This document shows, piece by piece, positions 7,813 through 17,960 of a stretch of 38,753 nt of DNA. The stretch lies in IMG/VR virus record IMGVR_UViG_3300048589_000274, positions 1-38,753 of that record, one strand, 5' to 3'. Numbering within the stretch: the first letter of the stretch is position 1; every line of letters begins with the position of its first letter. Made by a program: the position numbers and the translations under genes. The notes under the pieces were generated by a model. The model saw nothing but the letters and a program-made list of their open reading frames with translations. It searched no databases and was not told the origin of the DNA. Source of the stretch: a virus.

Positions 7813-9777
7813 TCAGGAAATGATCGCTCTATCTGTCACACGTCTCCAATTTGTGCCATCCGAAAACGCCGGCACAGCGCCGCCGCTTTCGTTCGACACA
7901 TAGATAAGAAAGAACGAAAATGACGCTGCAGACGGCACCCCGGCCACGGTGAAGGCCGGGAGCTGAAGGCCCGGATTGTAGCCTCGGCACCCGTTCACCA
8001 CAGCGACAGCGCCCGCGGCCGTGACGACGGTGTTGAAGCCGCGCGTCACGTTGCCCGATAGATCGGCACCCGCGATGGTCAGGCCAGCAGTGGCAGCCGA
8101 GTTGACATTGACGCCGTACCGCTGCCGCTGAATGCCGGGGTGCAGCGCGTACCCACCGCCGCCGTACCGGCCGCCGCTGATCGTCAGGTTGTTGAAGCCG
8201 TCGATGAGCACCCCGTCATACACGTCAACACCTGCTTGACTGTTACCGCTGGAGACACAGCCAACCATGGTAGCCGACGAGTTGTTTGAGCCGGTCGGGT
8301 AAAAATAGAAACCGTATTGCTGGTTGTTGATCGCTTTGCAGCCGATGAACTCAAACTGCCCTGTGTCGTCCTCCCCAATTTCCCAACCAGAACCGGCGTT
8401 GCTGAGCGTGACCTGACAATCCACGCATGTGATGCGCGTGCCGCTGCGTATTTTCCAGCCGACGCCGTTCAACTCCAGCTTGCAATTATGCCACGACCAA
8501 AACTCGGGCCAGGTAGCGCCAGTGCTTCGCATCTGCATTTCGATACCAACGTTCCACGTCGTCACAGCCACCTGCGCCAGATCGAGCGTTGACCCGCCGA
8601 ACGCTCGAATGCCGTAAGCGTTTGCCGGTGGGTTGAACCCGACTGAGTATAGGCCGCGGAAGTTCACGTTTTGGCATTGCCGCCCCGCCGCATCGGTCAG
8701 CAGGACGCCGTGTGCGTCTATTGACCCATCGCTGGTGCATTGATTTATCGTGATGTTTTCGAACTTTCCGCTGAACACCCCATCAAGCACGAGAAAATCA
8801 TGGCCAAACAGCATAAGCACGTCTCGCATGACAAAATTGGTCGCTCGCGTAACTCGAATGAGCGCGTTAGCAACGCTCGTCAACGTAGATGCTCCAGGCC
8901 CGTTTACTGCCATGTCAATCATGCCGCAGTAGAAAAATTCTCCAAACTGAAACCCGTCGTGGTTCCCGCTCGTGACCACCTGCGATCCGATTGCGTTATT
9001 CTGCCCGCGACCGCAACCTTGCACAATTACGCCGTGCCTGTTGATGACGATAGGGCCGCTCGTCTTGTAGCGGCCCGGCGGGAAGTAGAGTACGCCGCCG
9101 ATCGCCGACGTGATCGCGTTCTGCGCGGCCTGGATCGCGGCCGTGTCGTCGGTGACGCCGTCGCCTACAGCACCGAAGTCCTTGACGTTGCGCCACTCGG
9201 CAAAGCGGTCCTGCAGCGAGCGCGGCGTCGTCGAGCCGGTTGACACGATGAAGTCGGAAGGAACGCCGCCGCCGCCGAAGAACGCCGGGTAGAGCATCGG
9301 CAAACCGGCGGCGTCAAAGCCGAGAAGTTGACTGGCGCGCTGCGCGGCCGGCGGCAGTGCAGGCCCGATCGACGTCTCCGTGATCGCGCCGAGGATCGCG
9401 CGATCGGCCTGCTCGCGAAGCTGCTGAATGGTGAACATGATGTTGTCGAGGCCACCCTCGACCGCTTCCGGGTAGTAGCCGCCCTGGTTGATCAGGTTTG
9501 TTGTCTGCTGTTCGGGCACGTCGCGCAGCAGCGTCAGGCGCCAGCCTGTCGCCAGTGGTGCCGCGCCGCTTGCGGGGTAGGTGAACGTGCCGCCCGTTGG
9601 GCTGCCGGCGCCCGTCATCGACCACGACGCTGCGGGCACGGCGGTCGTGATGCCGGCCGGGCTCGTCATCTGCAACGTCGCCTGCGCCTTCACGGGAATT
9701 TCGAAATTGTAGTTGAACGTGGTCTGCACCCCGTTCCCCAACACAGTGACCTTGGCGGTGATGGTGCTGATCGTCAT
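7813..9777 (-). CDS. tail spike 1: T7-type fibre N-domain plus pectate-lyase beta-helix
   Basis: 654 residues, ribosome-binding site GGAG 9 bases before the ATG. The N-terminus (about 1-150) has the pattern of the T7 gp17 anchoring domain: VLGNGVQTTFNYNFEIPV, then GWRLTLLRDVPEQQ, then a conserved helix LDNIMFTIQQLREQADRAI. After a Gly/Pro linker, the segment near 200 (DFGAVGDGVTDDTAAIQAA, then FPPGRYKTSG) is the classic start of a pectate-lyase-3-type right-handed beta-helix. The rest is a long series of short N/G-rich coils. The protein probably binds the tail tip by its N-domain and binds or degrades host surface polysaccharide by its helix. It is the first gene after the ejection proteins, as in T7. 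Confidence 0.85.
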   Translation of the reverse strand: MTISTITAKVTVLGNGVQTTFNYNFEIPVKAQATLQMTSPAGITTAVPAASWSMTGAGSPTGGTFTYPASGAAPLATGWRLTLLRDVPEQQTTNLINQGGYYPEAVEGGLDNIMFTIQQLREQADRAILGAITETSIGPALPPAAQRASQLLGFDAAGLPMLYPAFFGGGGVPSDFIVSTGSTTPRSLQDRFAEWRNVKDFGAVGDGVTDDTAAIQAAQNAITSAIGGVLYFPPGRYKTSGPIVINRHGVIVQGCGRGQNNAIGSQVVTSGNHDGFQFGEFFYCGMIDMAVNGPGASTLTSVANALIRVTRATNFVMRDVLMLFGHDFLVLDGVFSGKFENITINQCTSDGSIDAHGVLLTDAAGRQCQNVNFRGLYSVGFNPPANAYGIRAFGGSTLDLAQVAVTTWNVGIEMQMRSTGATWPEFWSWHNCKLELNGVGWKIRSGTRITCVDCQVTLSNAGSGWEIGEDDTGQFEFIGCKAINNQQYGFYFYPTGSNNSSATMVGCVSSGNSQAGVDVYDGVLIDGFNNLTISGGRYGGGGYALHPGIQRQRYGVNVNSAATAGLTIAGADLSGNVTRGFNTVVTAAGAVAVVNGCRGYNPGLQLPAFTVAGVPSAASFSFFLIYVSNESGGAVPAFSDGTNWRRVTDRAIIS

Positions 9778-9791
9778 TGATCTGGCTCCAG

Positions 9792-12272
9792 TTAGCGTTG
9801 GGGTAGGATGTTAGGCATACGCATCTCGCCGGTAGCCGGCGACAGCCAGAATGTTTGGTTCTGCTCGCGCTCGACGCGCTGCTCATACCGCGACAGATAG
9901 CCAGGGTTCATGGCTTCCTGCAGGCGGTAGAAAATAATCTGATCCATCGCAGTGCGCAGATAGAACAGGTTCAAGAATGGGGCGTTGTTTTTCACCAAGC
10001 CAAGCGCGCCAGCGAGCGCGTCGTTGCCTGCGCGTCGGTCGCCTTCCGTCGCCCACTGGCGAAACTGTTGGAAGGTCTGCGCCAGCTCGTCGGCAGTGCT
10101 GATCGTCGGGCCGAGCAGCGACACAACAGGTCCACCACCTGTGCGGCTTGCCGCACCGAACAGGAAGTCGCCATAGAGCCCGGCGCCGCCGCCCTGCACC
10201 ATGGCCGCGGCGACGATCTTCGCGTAATCGCCACCGTCCTCGGCCTTGCTCAAGCGGGTGTCGCGCCCACGCGCCAGGTTCTTCATCTCCATCGCTGCAT
10301 ATCCGAGCAGCGTGGTGGCGACGAAGATGTGCGCGAGCCCCGCGACATCGACACCATCGCCGCGATTGACTTCCCGGTTGAGGGTGCGGTTCACGAAGGT
10401 GATCGGGTACGTCTTGAACTGCATGATCAGGCGCGCTGCGACACCAGCAGGCGTGCCCGCCTGAGTACCCCATGTCGTGATGGCGCGCGTGCCGGCATCC
10501 GGCATCGTCATGCCTTCGCGCACTTGATCCTGCACATAGGTTGCGTACTTGGTGCGCAGCGCACTGTTCTCGATCGCTGGCGGCAGGATGTGCATGCGGC
10601 CGTCAGCGGCCTTCGCTGCTGTGGCGCGCATGGCATCCCAATCGGCGGCGTCGATGTTGTACCTGCCGAGCGTTGTGCGCAGGCGCGCGGGCAGTGCAGA
10701 GAACTGCTTGGCCGCGCTGCGGCCGAGATTGTGCGTGAGCATGGTGGACAAGCCGCGCTCCATGCTCTGCGTCCACCACTCCAGCCCGTTGAGCTTGTGG
10801 AAAAGGTCCACGAGGCGCGACGCTGTGCCAGGCGCGCCATCCGCCGCCTGGAAGCGCGATGCCACGTCACCAAGCACCCCGTCAATACCGGCCCCGGCCA
10901 GCTCGGCTACCTCACGCTGCGCAGTGCCCTTCATCCACGACGGGATCGCTGCCCGCAATTGGTTACCGTAGGCTTCGAACAGCGGCACGCCGTTGTGCCG
11001 CAGAAGCGATGCGCTGACGGCGAGATCGGGGATCGATGACAGCACCACGCCGCCGAGCTTCGACAGCGTGGCGAGTGCAGTCAGCGCATTCGACCACCAC
11101 GCCCACGTCTCGTTGCCGGGAATGTTCGCCTTGCCTGTCACCACGTCGAGGATGCGGCTGTTCCATTCCTTCTGCAGCGCATCGCTCGCGCCCAAATCGC
11201 CACGATCGACTGCGCGCTTGATGGCGCGATCGTTGATGGTCTTGAACATCGCTTCGGGGTTCGTGCCCAAGACGCGCATCAGTGCCGTGTTTCGCGCGCC
11301 TGTCTCGATGCCGGCGCGCACGTTGGCCCACAGGTTGCCGTCGCCAAATTCCTGCGCGTAGTCCATCCACGCATCAGCGTCGCGGAAGTGCAGTTTGCGC
11401 TCTGCGCTCGCACGCTTGGCGATGCTGGCGGACCCCGTCGTGGGGGAGAACAAATCGGCGCCCCGCGCCGTCATGTGAACGCCGGACGATATGCTGCGGT
11501 ACACAGCCTGCATGTAGTCGCGCACTGCATCAGGCGTCGGCTCTGGCAGATTGTCGAACGTGCGATCATCGAGCTTCGGCAGGATCGAGGCGAACCACTT
11601 GTCGAAACCTGCTTTGCGCACCTTGCGCATGCTGTGCGTCTGGCGCGTGACGTAGTGATCCAGCTTGCCGATCCACGCGCCCGCAGCGTTCTGCAGGTTC
11701 CGCGTGCGCTCCTGTGCAGCGTTGATCACTTCGGCCACTTCACGCGCCAGCTTGTTCTTGGTGGCGCTTCCGCCGCCGGCTTCGATCGACCACAGTTCGC
11801 GGGCAATGTCGCGATCGAAAGCCGGATCACCGCGCTTCAGCGCCTTGATCACGCCGAGCTTGCGCAGTGGCGCCGCGAGCAGCGGGCCAAGGATGTCGCG
11901 CTGGATTGCATGCACCATGGCGTCCACGCTGTACGCATCACCCACGCGCGAGCCCTCGCGGCCGGTCATGATCGCCTTGATGTCGGCGGCTTCCTTTCCG
12001 TCGCGAATGCGTGTCTCTAGTTCTGTCAGGCGGGCGTAATTGACGGCGTCAACGCGCTTTTTAATTTCACCGGCCAGGCGCATCCGATCGCCCATCTCCT
12101 GCCCGGCGCGCACGGCCGCTTCGCGCGGCGTCATTCCTTCGGCGGTGTAGCGCCTGATGCGCCCCTGGATCGCGCCGAACACCTCGAGCAGTTCGCTCTC
12201 TGACACCTCGCGCCCCGCGGCCGTCTCGACCGCTGTGACGCACTGGTGAAAGCCTGCCATGCTGCCGGACAT
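9792..12272 (-). CDS. internal virion / ejection protein (826 aa)
   Basis: A large mostly helical protein of about 826 residues. I place the start at the ATG 12,272 because AAGGAG lies 6 bases upstream; an adjoining GTG at 12,275 would add one residue. The start touches the upstream stop (TGATG). The first 110 residues form a charged helical bundle (VFGAIQGRIRRYTAEGMTPRE). The middle has alanine-rich amphipathic stretches (ALTALATLSKLGGVVLSSIP), and the C-terminus ends LPQR. No enzymatic motif is seen. Position between other large virion proteins and the fibre gene implies a role like T7 gp15/gp16, entering the host envelope during DNA delivery. Confidence 0.7.
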   Translation of the reverse strand: MSGSMAGFHQCVTAVETAAGREVSESELLEVFGAIQGRIRRYTAEGMTPREAAVRAGQEMGDRMRLAGEIKKRVDAVNYARLTELETRIRDGKEAADIKAIMTGREGSRVGDAYSVDAMVHAIQRDILGPLLAAPLRKLGVIKALKRGDPAFDRDIARELWSIEAGGGSATKNKLAREVAEVINAAQERTRNLQNAAGAWIGKLDHYVTRQTHSMRKVRKAGFDKWFASILPKLDDRTFDNLPEPTPDAVRDYMQAVYRSISSGVHMTARGADLFSPTTGSASIAKRASAERKLHFRDADAWMDYAQEFGDGNLWANVRAGIETGARNTALMRVLGTNPEAMFKTINDRAIKRAVDRGDLGASDALQKEWNSRILDVVTGKANIPGNETWAWWSNALTALATLSKLGGVVLSSIPDLAVSASLLRHNGVPLFEAYGNQLRAAIPSWMKGTAQREVAELAGAGIDGVLGDVASRFQAADGAPGTASRLVDLFHKLNGLEWWTQSMERGLSTMLTHNLGRSAAKQFSALPARLRTTLGRYNIDAADWDAMRATAAKAADGRMHILPPAIENSALRTKYATYVQDQVREGMTMPDAGTRAITTWGTQAGTPAGVAARLIMQFKTYPITFVNRTLNREVNRGDGVDVAGLAHIFVATTLLGYAAMEMKNLARGRDTRLSKAEDGGDYAKIVAAAMVQGGGAGLYGDFLFGAASRTGGGPVVSLLGPTISTADELAQTFQQFRQWATEGDRRAGNDALAGALGLVKNNAPFLNLFYLRTAMDQIIFYRLQEAMNPGYLSRYEQRVEREQNQTFWLSPATGEMRMPNILPQR

Positions 12273-14215
12273 CACACGCTCCTTACCATGCAGGCCGCTG
12301 CCGCTTCGTACATCCTGGCATCGCTTTCCGCTATGCGCGTCACCTCGTTGATCCGGTCCAACTCGGCCGAAGCGGCTGGCGCTTCCTTGCCTTCGGCGCG
12401 CGCCATTTCGGCGCGGTCGCGCTCGATCGCTTGCATCAGCTTCGTGTTGTCCTCTTTGATCGCTGCCAGTTCGTCGGCCACGGGGCCGCCTTCGACCGGA
12501 GGCGCGGTTTCTGCCACGGCGGCCGTCGCTCGATCTTCCGACAAGTCCTGTGCCGTGGGCTCGTCACGCAGGTTGGCGCGCAGCTTTTCGGCTGCTCGTT
12601 CCTCGGCCGCCGCGGCGCGCCGTACCGCGCGGGCAAAGTGGCCGTTGGCAAGCTGCACATCGCCACCATCGCGGCCTTCCTGCGCAAGCTGCGCGACGGT
12701 GCTGCGCTCGCGCTTGGCCAGGTTAGCGAGCACGTCATCCAGCACACGGCCGGCGTCGGCAGGCTGCGCGCGCAGGATGCGGCTAGCCATTTCGGCAAGC
12801 TCCTGCGGCGGCACCGTGACGCCCATCGCCGCGGCCGTGCGGCGTAGGGTGCGCTCCGTCAGCGCGGCCGTGATGGCTTCGCGGGCGGTCAGCTTCTCGG
12901 ATGCGATGGACAGGGCGCGCTCGGCCTGCTGCACGCGGCGATCGACGCGCCTCACCGTCGCATCCGCCAAGGCGCTGACACGCTCGACACGGGCGGCAGC
13001 CGTCTCCAGCCCTTGCACCTCCTGCGCAATGCTTGGATCGGTCGGCCAGTCCGCGCCCTCGCGGAGCATCGTGCGCTCCTGTTCTAGCGCGGCGCGCCGG
13101 GCGCGCGGCAGGGTGCGGCTTAGCTCGGCGTCGATCTCGGTGATGCGCGACGCCGTGGCATCGTCATCCACATAGTCGAGCCGGCCGCGCGCTTCCGCCG
13201 CCTCGGCGCGCAGCTTGGCCGCTTCGTCCTGCAGCCCGGCAAGTCGCTCTTGCGCGGTCGCGCGGGCGTTCGTGGCGCTGTCGGCGCGCGACAAGGCTTC
13301 GTCGGCTTCCTGCGACACACGCTGCTGCGCCTGATACCAATCGGTAATCTCTTGACGCACCTGGCGCGCGGCCGTGTATTCCATCGCCTCGGCCGCCAGC
13401 ACCGGGCGGCCTTCTGCGACAGCCGCGACAGATTGGCGAATTGCGCCCTCGTGCATCTCGGGCGACCACGGCGGAAGCTGGCCGCGGCGTCGATCCGCAA
13501 TGGCGCCGACGCCGCCGCCCAAAGCCCCGCCGAGGATGGTGCCAAAGGCGAGGTTCGTGATGGTGTCGCCCATCGTGTAGTCGTCTTTGTCTCGCTGCGC
13601 GAGCCAGTACGCTGTAGGCTCCAGCAGTGCCGTGCTTATAAACCCCTGGCCGCCGCCCTCGATGCCTCGTACCAGTGCGCGCCCGCCGACGCCGCGGGCG
13701 GCATTTCCAGCTAAAGACGCGATGCGCGCGGCCGGTGCAAACGGCACGAAGGCCGAGGCGATATTGATTGGGTCCAACAGCGAAGCGACCAAGCCCACAA
13801 CAAACCTGGCTGCACCTCCTGTAAGGACGCCGCCCTCTCGGCGGGCGATGATGTCCTCTCTCGCGATGCTGGCGCGGTGGTGCTCGTTGAGATCGCGTGC
13901 GACCGCTTCATGAGTTGGCTCCGTAAATGCCAAGCGCCCTTGGATACCGAAGCGAGCGTTCGCTTCCTCGGCGGTCAAATTGGCCTCGCGCTGCGGCACG
14001 ACATTGCCGGCTTCATCCGCGCCAAGCCCGATGAACCCTTGCTGCTCCGCGCGCGCCTGCCGGTATGTCTTGACAATCTGACTATTCGCGATTGTGGCGC
14101 CAGCGACAGCGGATTGCACTTCGCCCGCGGTGGACGGAATGGCATCCGTACCAAGCCGCTCAACCGCAGCGTCGCCTAGGCTGCCTGTCGTGTAGAAGCC
14201 CGCTGACCCGCTCAC
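12272..14215 (-). CDS. internal virion / ejection protein, membrane-active (647 aa)
   Basis: 647 residues. Residues about 155-260 contain several hydrophobic, glycine-rich stretches (FVVGLVASLLDPINIASAF, LAFGTILGGALGGGVGAI) that could insert into membrane. The following 300 residues are long, alanine/arginine/glutamate-rich coiled coil. The N-terminus has the segment GFIGLGADEAGN. This membrane-plus-coil layout fits an ejection protein that helps build a channel across the envelope. Its stop overlaps the next gene and its start overlaps the stop of the 1,031-residue protein, so the group is co-translated. No named family is claimed. Confidence 0.68.
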   Translation of the reverse strand: MSGSAGFYTTGSLGDAAVERLGTDAIPSTAGEVQSAVAGATIANSQIVKTYRQARAEQQGFIGLGADEAGNVVPQREANLTAEEANARFGIQGRLAFTEPTHEAVARDLNEHHRASIAREDIIARREGGVLTGGAARFVVGLVASLLDPINIASAFVPFAPAARIASLAGNAARGVGGRALVRGIEGGGQGFISTALLEPTAYWLAQRDKDDYTMGDTITNLAFGTILGGALGGGVGAIADRRRGQLPPWSPEMHEGAIRQSVAAVAEGRPVLAAEAMEYTAARQVRQEITDWYQAQQRVSQEADEALSRADSATNARATAQERLAGLQDEAAKLRAEAAEARGRLDYVDDDATASRITEIDAELSRTLPRARRAALEQERTMLREGADWPTDPSIAQEVQGLETAAARVERVSALADATVRRVDRRVQQAERALSIASEKLTAREAITAALTERTLRRTAAAMGVTVPPQELAEMASRILRAQPADAGRVLDDVLANLAKRERSTVAQLAQEGRDGGDVQLANGHFARAVRRAAAAEERAAEKLRANLRDEPTAQDLSEDRATAAVAETAPPVEGGPVADELAAIKEDNTKLMQAIERDRAEMARAEGKEAPAASAELDRINEVTRIAESDARMYEAAAACMVRSV

Positions 14216-17200
14216 TGTGCGTTCTCCCCGCGCCAGCGTTGCGCGCCGCGCGGTGCGGCGCCTCGCGGCTCAGTGCCGGGCTGCGGCCGTGGGCCAACGG
14301 GCGGCGAGGCGCCAGGAGATACAGCCCCGCCGCCCGCGCCGCCCGCCGAGCCCGCTGGAGCACCGGGCCGGGCAGGAGCTTGGAACATATCCGACCGTGT
14401 CTGCGGTGCGTAGATGCCGGACGCCCGGCCCGGCTGGCGCGCATAGGTGCCGGTCGCCGCGCCGGGCGTCTGCTCATAGACGCGGCCGGCTGTGCCAACG
14501 GCAGTGTCCTCGCCCGGCTGTGGCAAGGCGTTGTAGCGCAATTCGACCATTTGGCCGTCTTGGCGACGCACGGGCAGCACTGCGCCGTTCGCACGTGTCG
14601 CCATGAGCACGAGCCCGTCGTCGCTTTGGTTCGGCACCCAAAAGCCGTTCTGTGCTGATTGCGCGTAAATCTCGCGCCGCCGCTCTGGCGTGAGTTGCGG
14701 GTTGCCGCCGGGGTCGGGCAGCGTGTCGGGTGTCAGGCCGCGCATGACGATCGCCTGCGCACGAGACACCGGGCCGATGCCGAGTGGCGACCCGTCAGGC
14801 AGGGTGCGCGGCACGCGCATTGTGCCGAGGATTTCGTACCTGTCATTGATGATGCGATCGGTTGCCGTCTGCAACGCGGTTGCGGCGCTCTGGCCCTGCA
14901 TGACATAGAAGTGCGCCATGTTGTTGACGGCTTCGCGCACCATGGACGCAAGCTGGAAGCCGCCTGTGGATTGCCCGGCAACGGCTGTGCGAATGAACGG
15001 CTCAACGTACCCGTCCACATCGCGCGTGATCTGCGTGCGCTCCACGGGGTTGACTGAGTTGCGCATCTTGTCCATGCCGCCGAGCTGGCGTGCTGCCATC
15101 ATCATGCGCTGATAGTCGTTCTGCCCAACCGGACTCGGAATGGCCGCAAGCACGCGATAGTCGTCAGGTAGGCGGCCGTCGCGCACGAGATCGCCGAACA
15201 CGCGCGGCCAGTGCTCGCCGTACTGCCGGGACAGCCCTTGCAGCTGCGCGCCAACCGTCGTTGCGTCGTCAGCCGGATCAGCGCGCATCAAGCGTGCGGC
15301 GATGTCCTGCGACACACTTTTGGACAGCACGCGCCGATCTTCCTCGGGCAGCCCCATGCGCTCCTGCGCCGCCAACGTGGCGGTGACATAGCCTTGCAAC
15401 GTGGTCGGGTCATTCGGCGCTACCTGCTGCGCGGCGGCTGCGGCGCGCACGCCAGGGTCTTCCGCTACGAACTGCGCGGGATCGGCGCGCAGGTTTTCGT
15501 TGCGCACCCTGACGCGCTCCGCGAACTGCACGCGCAAGGCTTCGCGGATCGCGACGTCCTCGCCGCGGTCCTCCGGTATCACCTGCCCATCTGCGTCCAT
15601 GCGGATGCCGCGCCGCTGGCGAAGGGTTTGTGAGAAAGGCCCGCTGCCAGTCGCAATGTCCTGCTGCATCGCCGCGATCTCTTGCGGCGGGGCGTAGCGG
15701 ATTGCGGTGTACATCTGGCCCGAGACCTGCTGCGTGTACAGCGTGTCGAGCATGCGATTGGCTTGCTCGGGCGGGAAGGTGGCACGAATTTGCGCCGCCG
15801 GGATCGGCACGTCAGCCCCGATCTCCAGGGCCGCGCCCGTGGTCTGCGCCGTTTGCGCCAGGGCGGCGCGCTCCTGCGCGTGGATTTGGTCCTGTTGGCT
15901 GTAGTAGGTGGCGAGTTGCGACATGGCGACGGCGCGGAGCTGCGGATCGTCGGCCGTGCGGTCCATGATCTGCTGCATGGCCTGTGCGCGCGGCACGACG
16001 GGGCCGGCGGCCGGGCCAACGCGCGACTGCACGGCGTCGAGCACTTGCCCGACAGTCATGCCATTTTCGAGCAGGCGCGGGTTCTGGCGGAACGCCTGCG
16101 CGGCAGTGTCGGCCCCGGCGGCGGCCGTGTACACGGCGCGCGCATCGGCATCGCGCGGCGCATTCAGGAACGCCTTGGCACCGCTGATGCCGAGGAACCA
16201 CGCGGCATACTGCTCGCCATCCGTCAGTGGGCGGCCGATCTCGCGCTGCGCATCGCGCTGGTATTCATCAAAGATGCGCTCGTGCGCTGCGCGGTCATTG
16301 CGCTGTGCGGCGGTCAGGCCAAGGCGTTCGGCGTAGCGGTTCCACGTGCCGTCCGTGATCTGGCCTGGCCCGCTGGCGCTGCTGCCCATCGCGTTGCGCC
16401 GGCTGTCGCCCGCGGCATTCTCGGCGCGGAAAATGCGATCGCGCGCTGATGGGCGCGGCGGCCCGACGATTTCGGCCACCATGTCGGAAGCGACACGCAG
16501 GCGCACAGGGCCTTCAAGCCGCTGCGCGATCTGCACGGCGGCTGTCGCATCCATGCTGTTGCGGTTCTCGCGGAACAGTGCCGCGGCGCGCAGCGGGTCC
16601 GTCTCGGCGATCGTGGCGATGACGCGCGAGAAGGCTTCACCGCGGTACTCCTGTAGCCGCTGGTTGAGCACTTCGACGGAGCCGCCGCTTACCTCGACTT
16701 CGTCGCGGATGCTCGCTTCACCCGTGCGGATCGCCGCCAGCAAGTCGGCCGGGTTGTCACGCGCCTGGACGGCGTTGTTCACCTGCAGCGCCGCCGCAGC
16801 GCGGCTGGACGCTACGCTCGCCACCCGCGCCTGCTGCGCGCGCCACTGGATTGCGCCGCGCTCGACCTGCGCCATCTGCGGCACGAGGCTTCGCTCCAGC
16901 AGGCGCCGCTCGGCCGAGTTGCGCGCCTGGTTCAAGGCGCGCTCGCGAATGCCAGACAGGTTCTCCTGAAAAGCGCCGAAGCCCGCTGTTGCCGCGCCGC
17001 CCTGCAACTGCGAATAGGCCGCCCACGCTTCGTTCGCTTCGGTGCCGGCGGCGGTCAGGGTGTTGCGGGCGTTCGTCTCGTTCTCCAAGGCTTGCTCTTG
17101 GATCAGCATGTCGGACAGCACATTGCCCGAGCGCACGAACGCATCGCCGGCGCCGCTGATCGCGCGGCCTACTTCCCCCTCCGCGCGTGCGGCGCCGGCA

Positions 17201-17307
17201 CCAAAAGCCTCGCCCGTGATGCCATCGATCCGCTGTGGCGTCAGGTTGCCCTGTTGCGGCGCGGCCGGGCCGACGTCAGGGTTGATGATCTGCGGAGAGC
17301 GGGCCAT
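14212..17307 (-). CDS. internal virion protein with lytic-transglycosylase-like domain (1,031 aa)
   Basis: The open frame continues much further upstream, but that part is the antisense of codon use in the neighbouring gene. The real start is the ATG at 17,307, which shares one base with the upstream stop (TGATG), giving 1,031 residues. Residues about 290-330 carry a lytic-transglycosylase signature: a catalytic-type glutamate in FRAENAAG, then GSSASGPGQITDGTWNRY, as in SLT domains. T7 gp16 also carries such a domain and cuts peptidoglycan during ejection. The rest is helical and alanine/glutamine-rich. The last 60 residues are a disordered Gly/Pro/Ala/Arg tail. Likely role: local wall digestion and part of the ejection tube. 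Confidence 0.78.
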   Translation of the reverse strand: MARSPQIINPDVGPAAPQQGNLTPQRIDGITGEAFGAGAARAEGEVGRAISGAGDAFVRSGNVLSDMLIQEQALENETNARNTLTAAGTEANEAWAAYSQLQGGAATAGFGAFQENLSGIRERALNQARNSAERRLLERSLVPQMAQVERGAIQWRAQQARVASVASSRAAAALQVNNAVQARDNPADLLAAIRTGEASIRDEVEVSGGSVEVLNQRLQEYRGEAFSRVIATIAETDPLRAAALFRENRNSMDATAAVQIAQRLEGPVRLRVASDMVAEIVGPPRPSARDRIFRAENAAGDSRRNAMGSSASGPGQITDGTWNRYAERLGLTAAQRNDRAAHERIFDEYQRDAQREIGRPLTDGEQYAAWFLGISGAKAFLNAPRDADARAVYTAAAGADTAAQAFRQNPRLLENGMTVGQVLDAVQSRVGPAAGPVVPRAQAMQQIMDRTADDPQLRAVAMSQLATYYSQQDQIHAQERAALAQTAQTTGAALEIGADVPIPAAQIRATFPPEQANRMLDTLYTQQVSGQMYTAIRYAPPQEIAAMQQDIATGSGPFSQTLRQRRGIRMDADGQVIPEDRGEDVAIREALRVQFAERVRVRNENLRADPAQFVAEDPGVRAAAAAQQVAPNDPTTLQGYVTATLAAQERMGLPEEDRRVLSKSVSQDIAARLMRADPADDATTVGAQLQGLSRQYGEHWPRVFGDLVRDGRLPDDYRVLAAIPSPVGQNDYQRMMMAARQLGGMDKMRNSVNPVERTQITRDVDGYVEPFIRTAVAGQSTGGFQLASMVREAVNNMAHFYVMQGQSAATALQTATDRIINDRYEILGTMRVPRTLPDGSPLGIGPVSRAQAIVMRGLTPDTLPDPGGNPQLTPERRREIYAQSAQNGFWVPNQSDDGLVLMATRANGAVLPVRRQDGQMVELRYNALPQPGEDTAVGTAGRVYEQTPGAATGTYARQPGRASGIYAPQTRSDMFQAPARPGAPAGSAGGAGGGAVSPGASPPVGPRPQPGTEPRGAAPRGAQRWRGENAQ

Positions 17308-17960
17308 CAGACAGTCACCGGGACCGTAGTGCCGGCCGTCGTGCCGAACGGTACGCCGGTTCGCATCATGTCCGTGTACTGGCTTGCCGCGCGCCCGGCG
17401 CCCGTCAGGATCGTGCTGCCTGCGTTGATGTAGCCTGCCGTCTGCGCGGCGCTTCCTGCATTGGCTGCGTCCTCGCCACGGGCCAGCGACAGGGATGCCG
17501 AGGTGCTCTGGTTCATTGCCTCGTTCTCGTAGTTGAGCCCTTGGATGCGGAACCCGGCGGCGCGGCGCGCTGCGGTGTCGGTGATGTTTGCGACGCTCTC
17601 GCGGCCAAGGTCCGCGCTGCTCGATGTCAGATCGAGCGCCGAGCCTGAATTGACATCGAGCCCGCGGGACGCCGCTGACACACGCTGCTGCCCGATCAGG
17701 GCGCGCGTGCGCCGGGCCTGCGCGGTCACATCCTGGCTGCCCGCAGTTTCGGCCTGGCGTGCGCTCTGCTCGGAAAGGCGCGCGTTGCGCAGAGCGATGG
17801 CAGCGTTGTTCTGCTGCACGGCCGCCTGGTAGGCCGCGGCCTGCTGCTGCGCCCGCCCCGCCTGCTTGGCGGCCTGGCCCTGCTGGATGGCGCCATACGC
17901 GGCGACGCCCGTGCCGATGACGGTTGCCGCGACGGCGATGAACGGAAGTGCCGGTGCCAT
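17307..17960 (-). CDS. internal virion protein, T7 gp14-like (217 aa)
   Basis: About 217 residues. I prefer the second of two adjacent ATGs (17,960) because AGGAG lies 6 bases before it; the first (17,963) is only 3 bases away. The N-terminus is a hydrophobic helix (PFIAVAATVIGTGVAAYGAI). A long Q/A-rich coiled coil (QAAKQAGRAQQQAAAYQAA) and S/A/G-rich segments follow. This membrane helix plus coil layout is typical of gp14-like internal core proteins of podoviruses, which go into the outer membrane at infection. Its neighbours on both sides are ejection proteins. Confidence 0.75.
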   Translation of the reverse strand: MAPALPFIAVAATVIGTGVAAYGAIQQGQAAKQAGRAQQQAAAYQAAVQQNNAAIALRNARLSEQSARQAETAGSQDVTAQARRTRALIGQQRVSAASRGLDVNSGSALDLTSSSADLGRESVANITDTAARRAAGFRIQGLNYENEAMNQSTSASLSLARGEDAANAGSAAQTAGYINAGSTILTGAGRAASQYTDMMRTGVPFGTTAGTTVPVTV

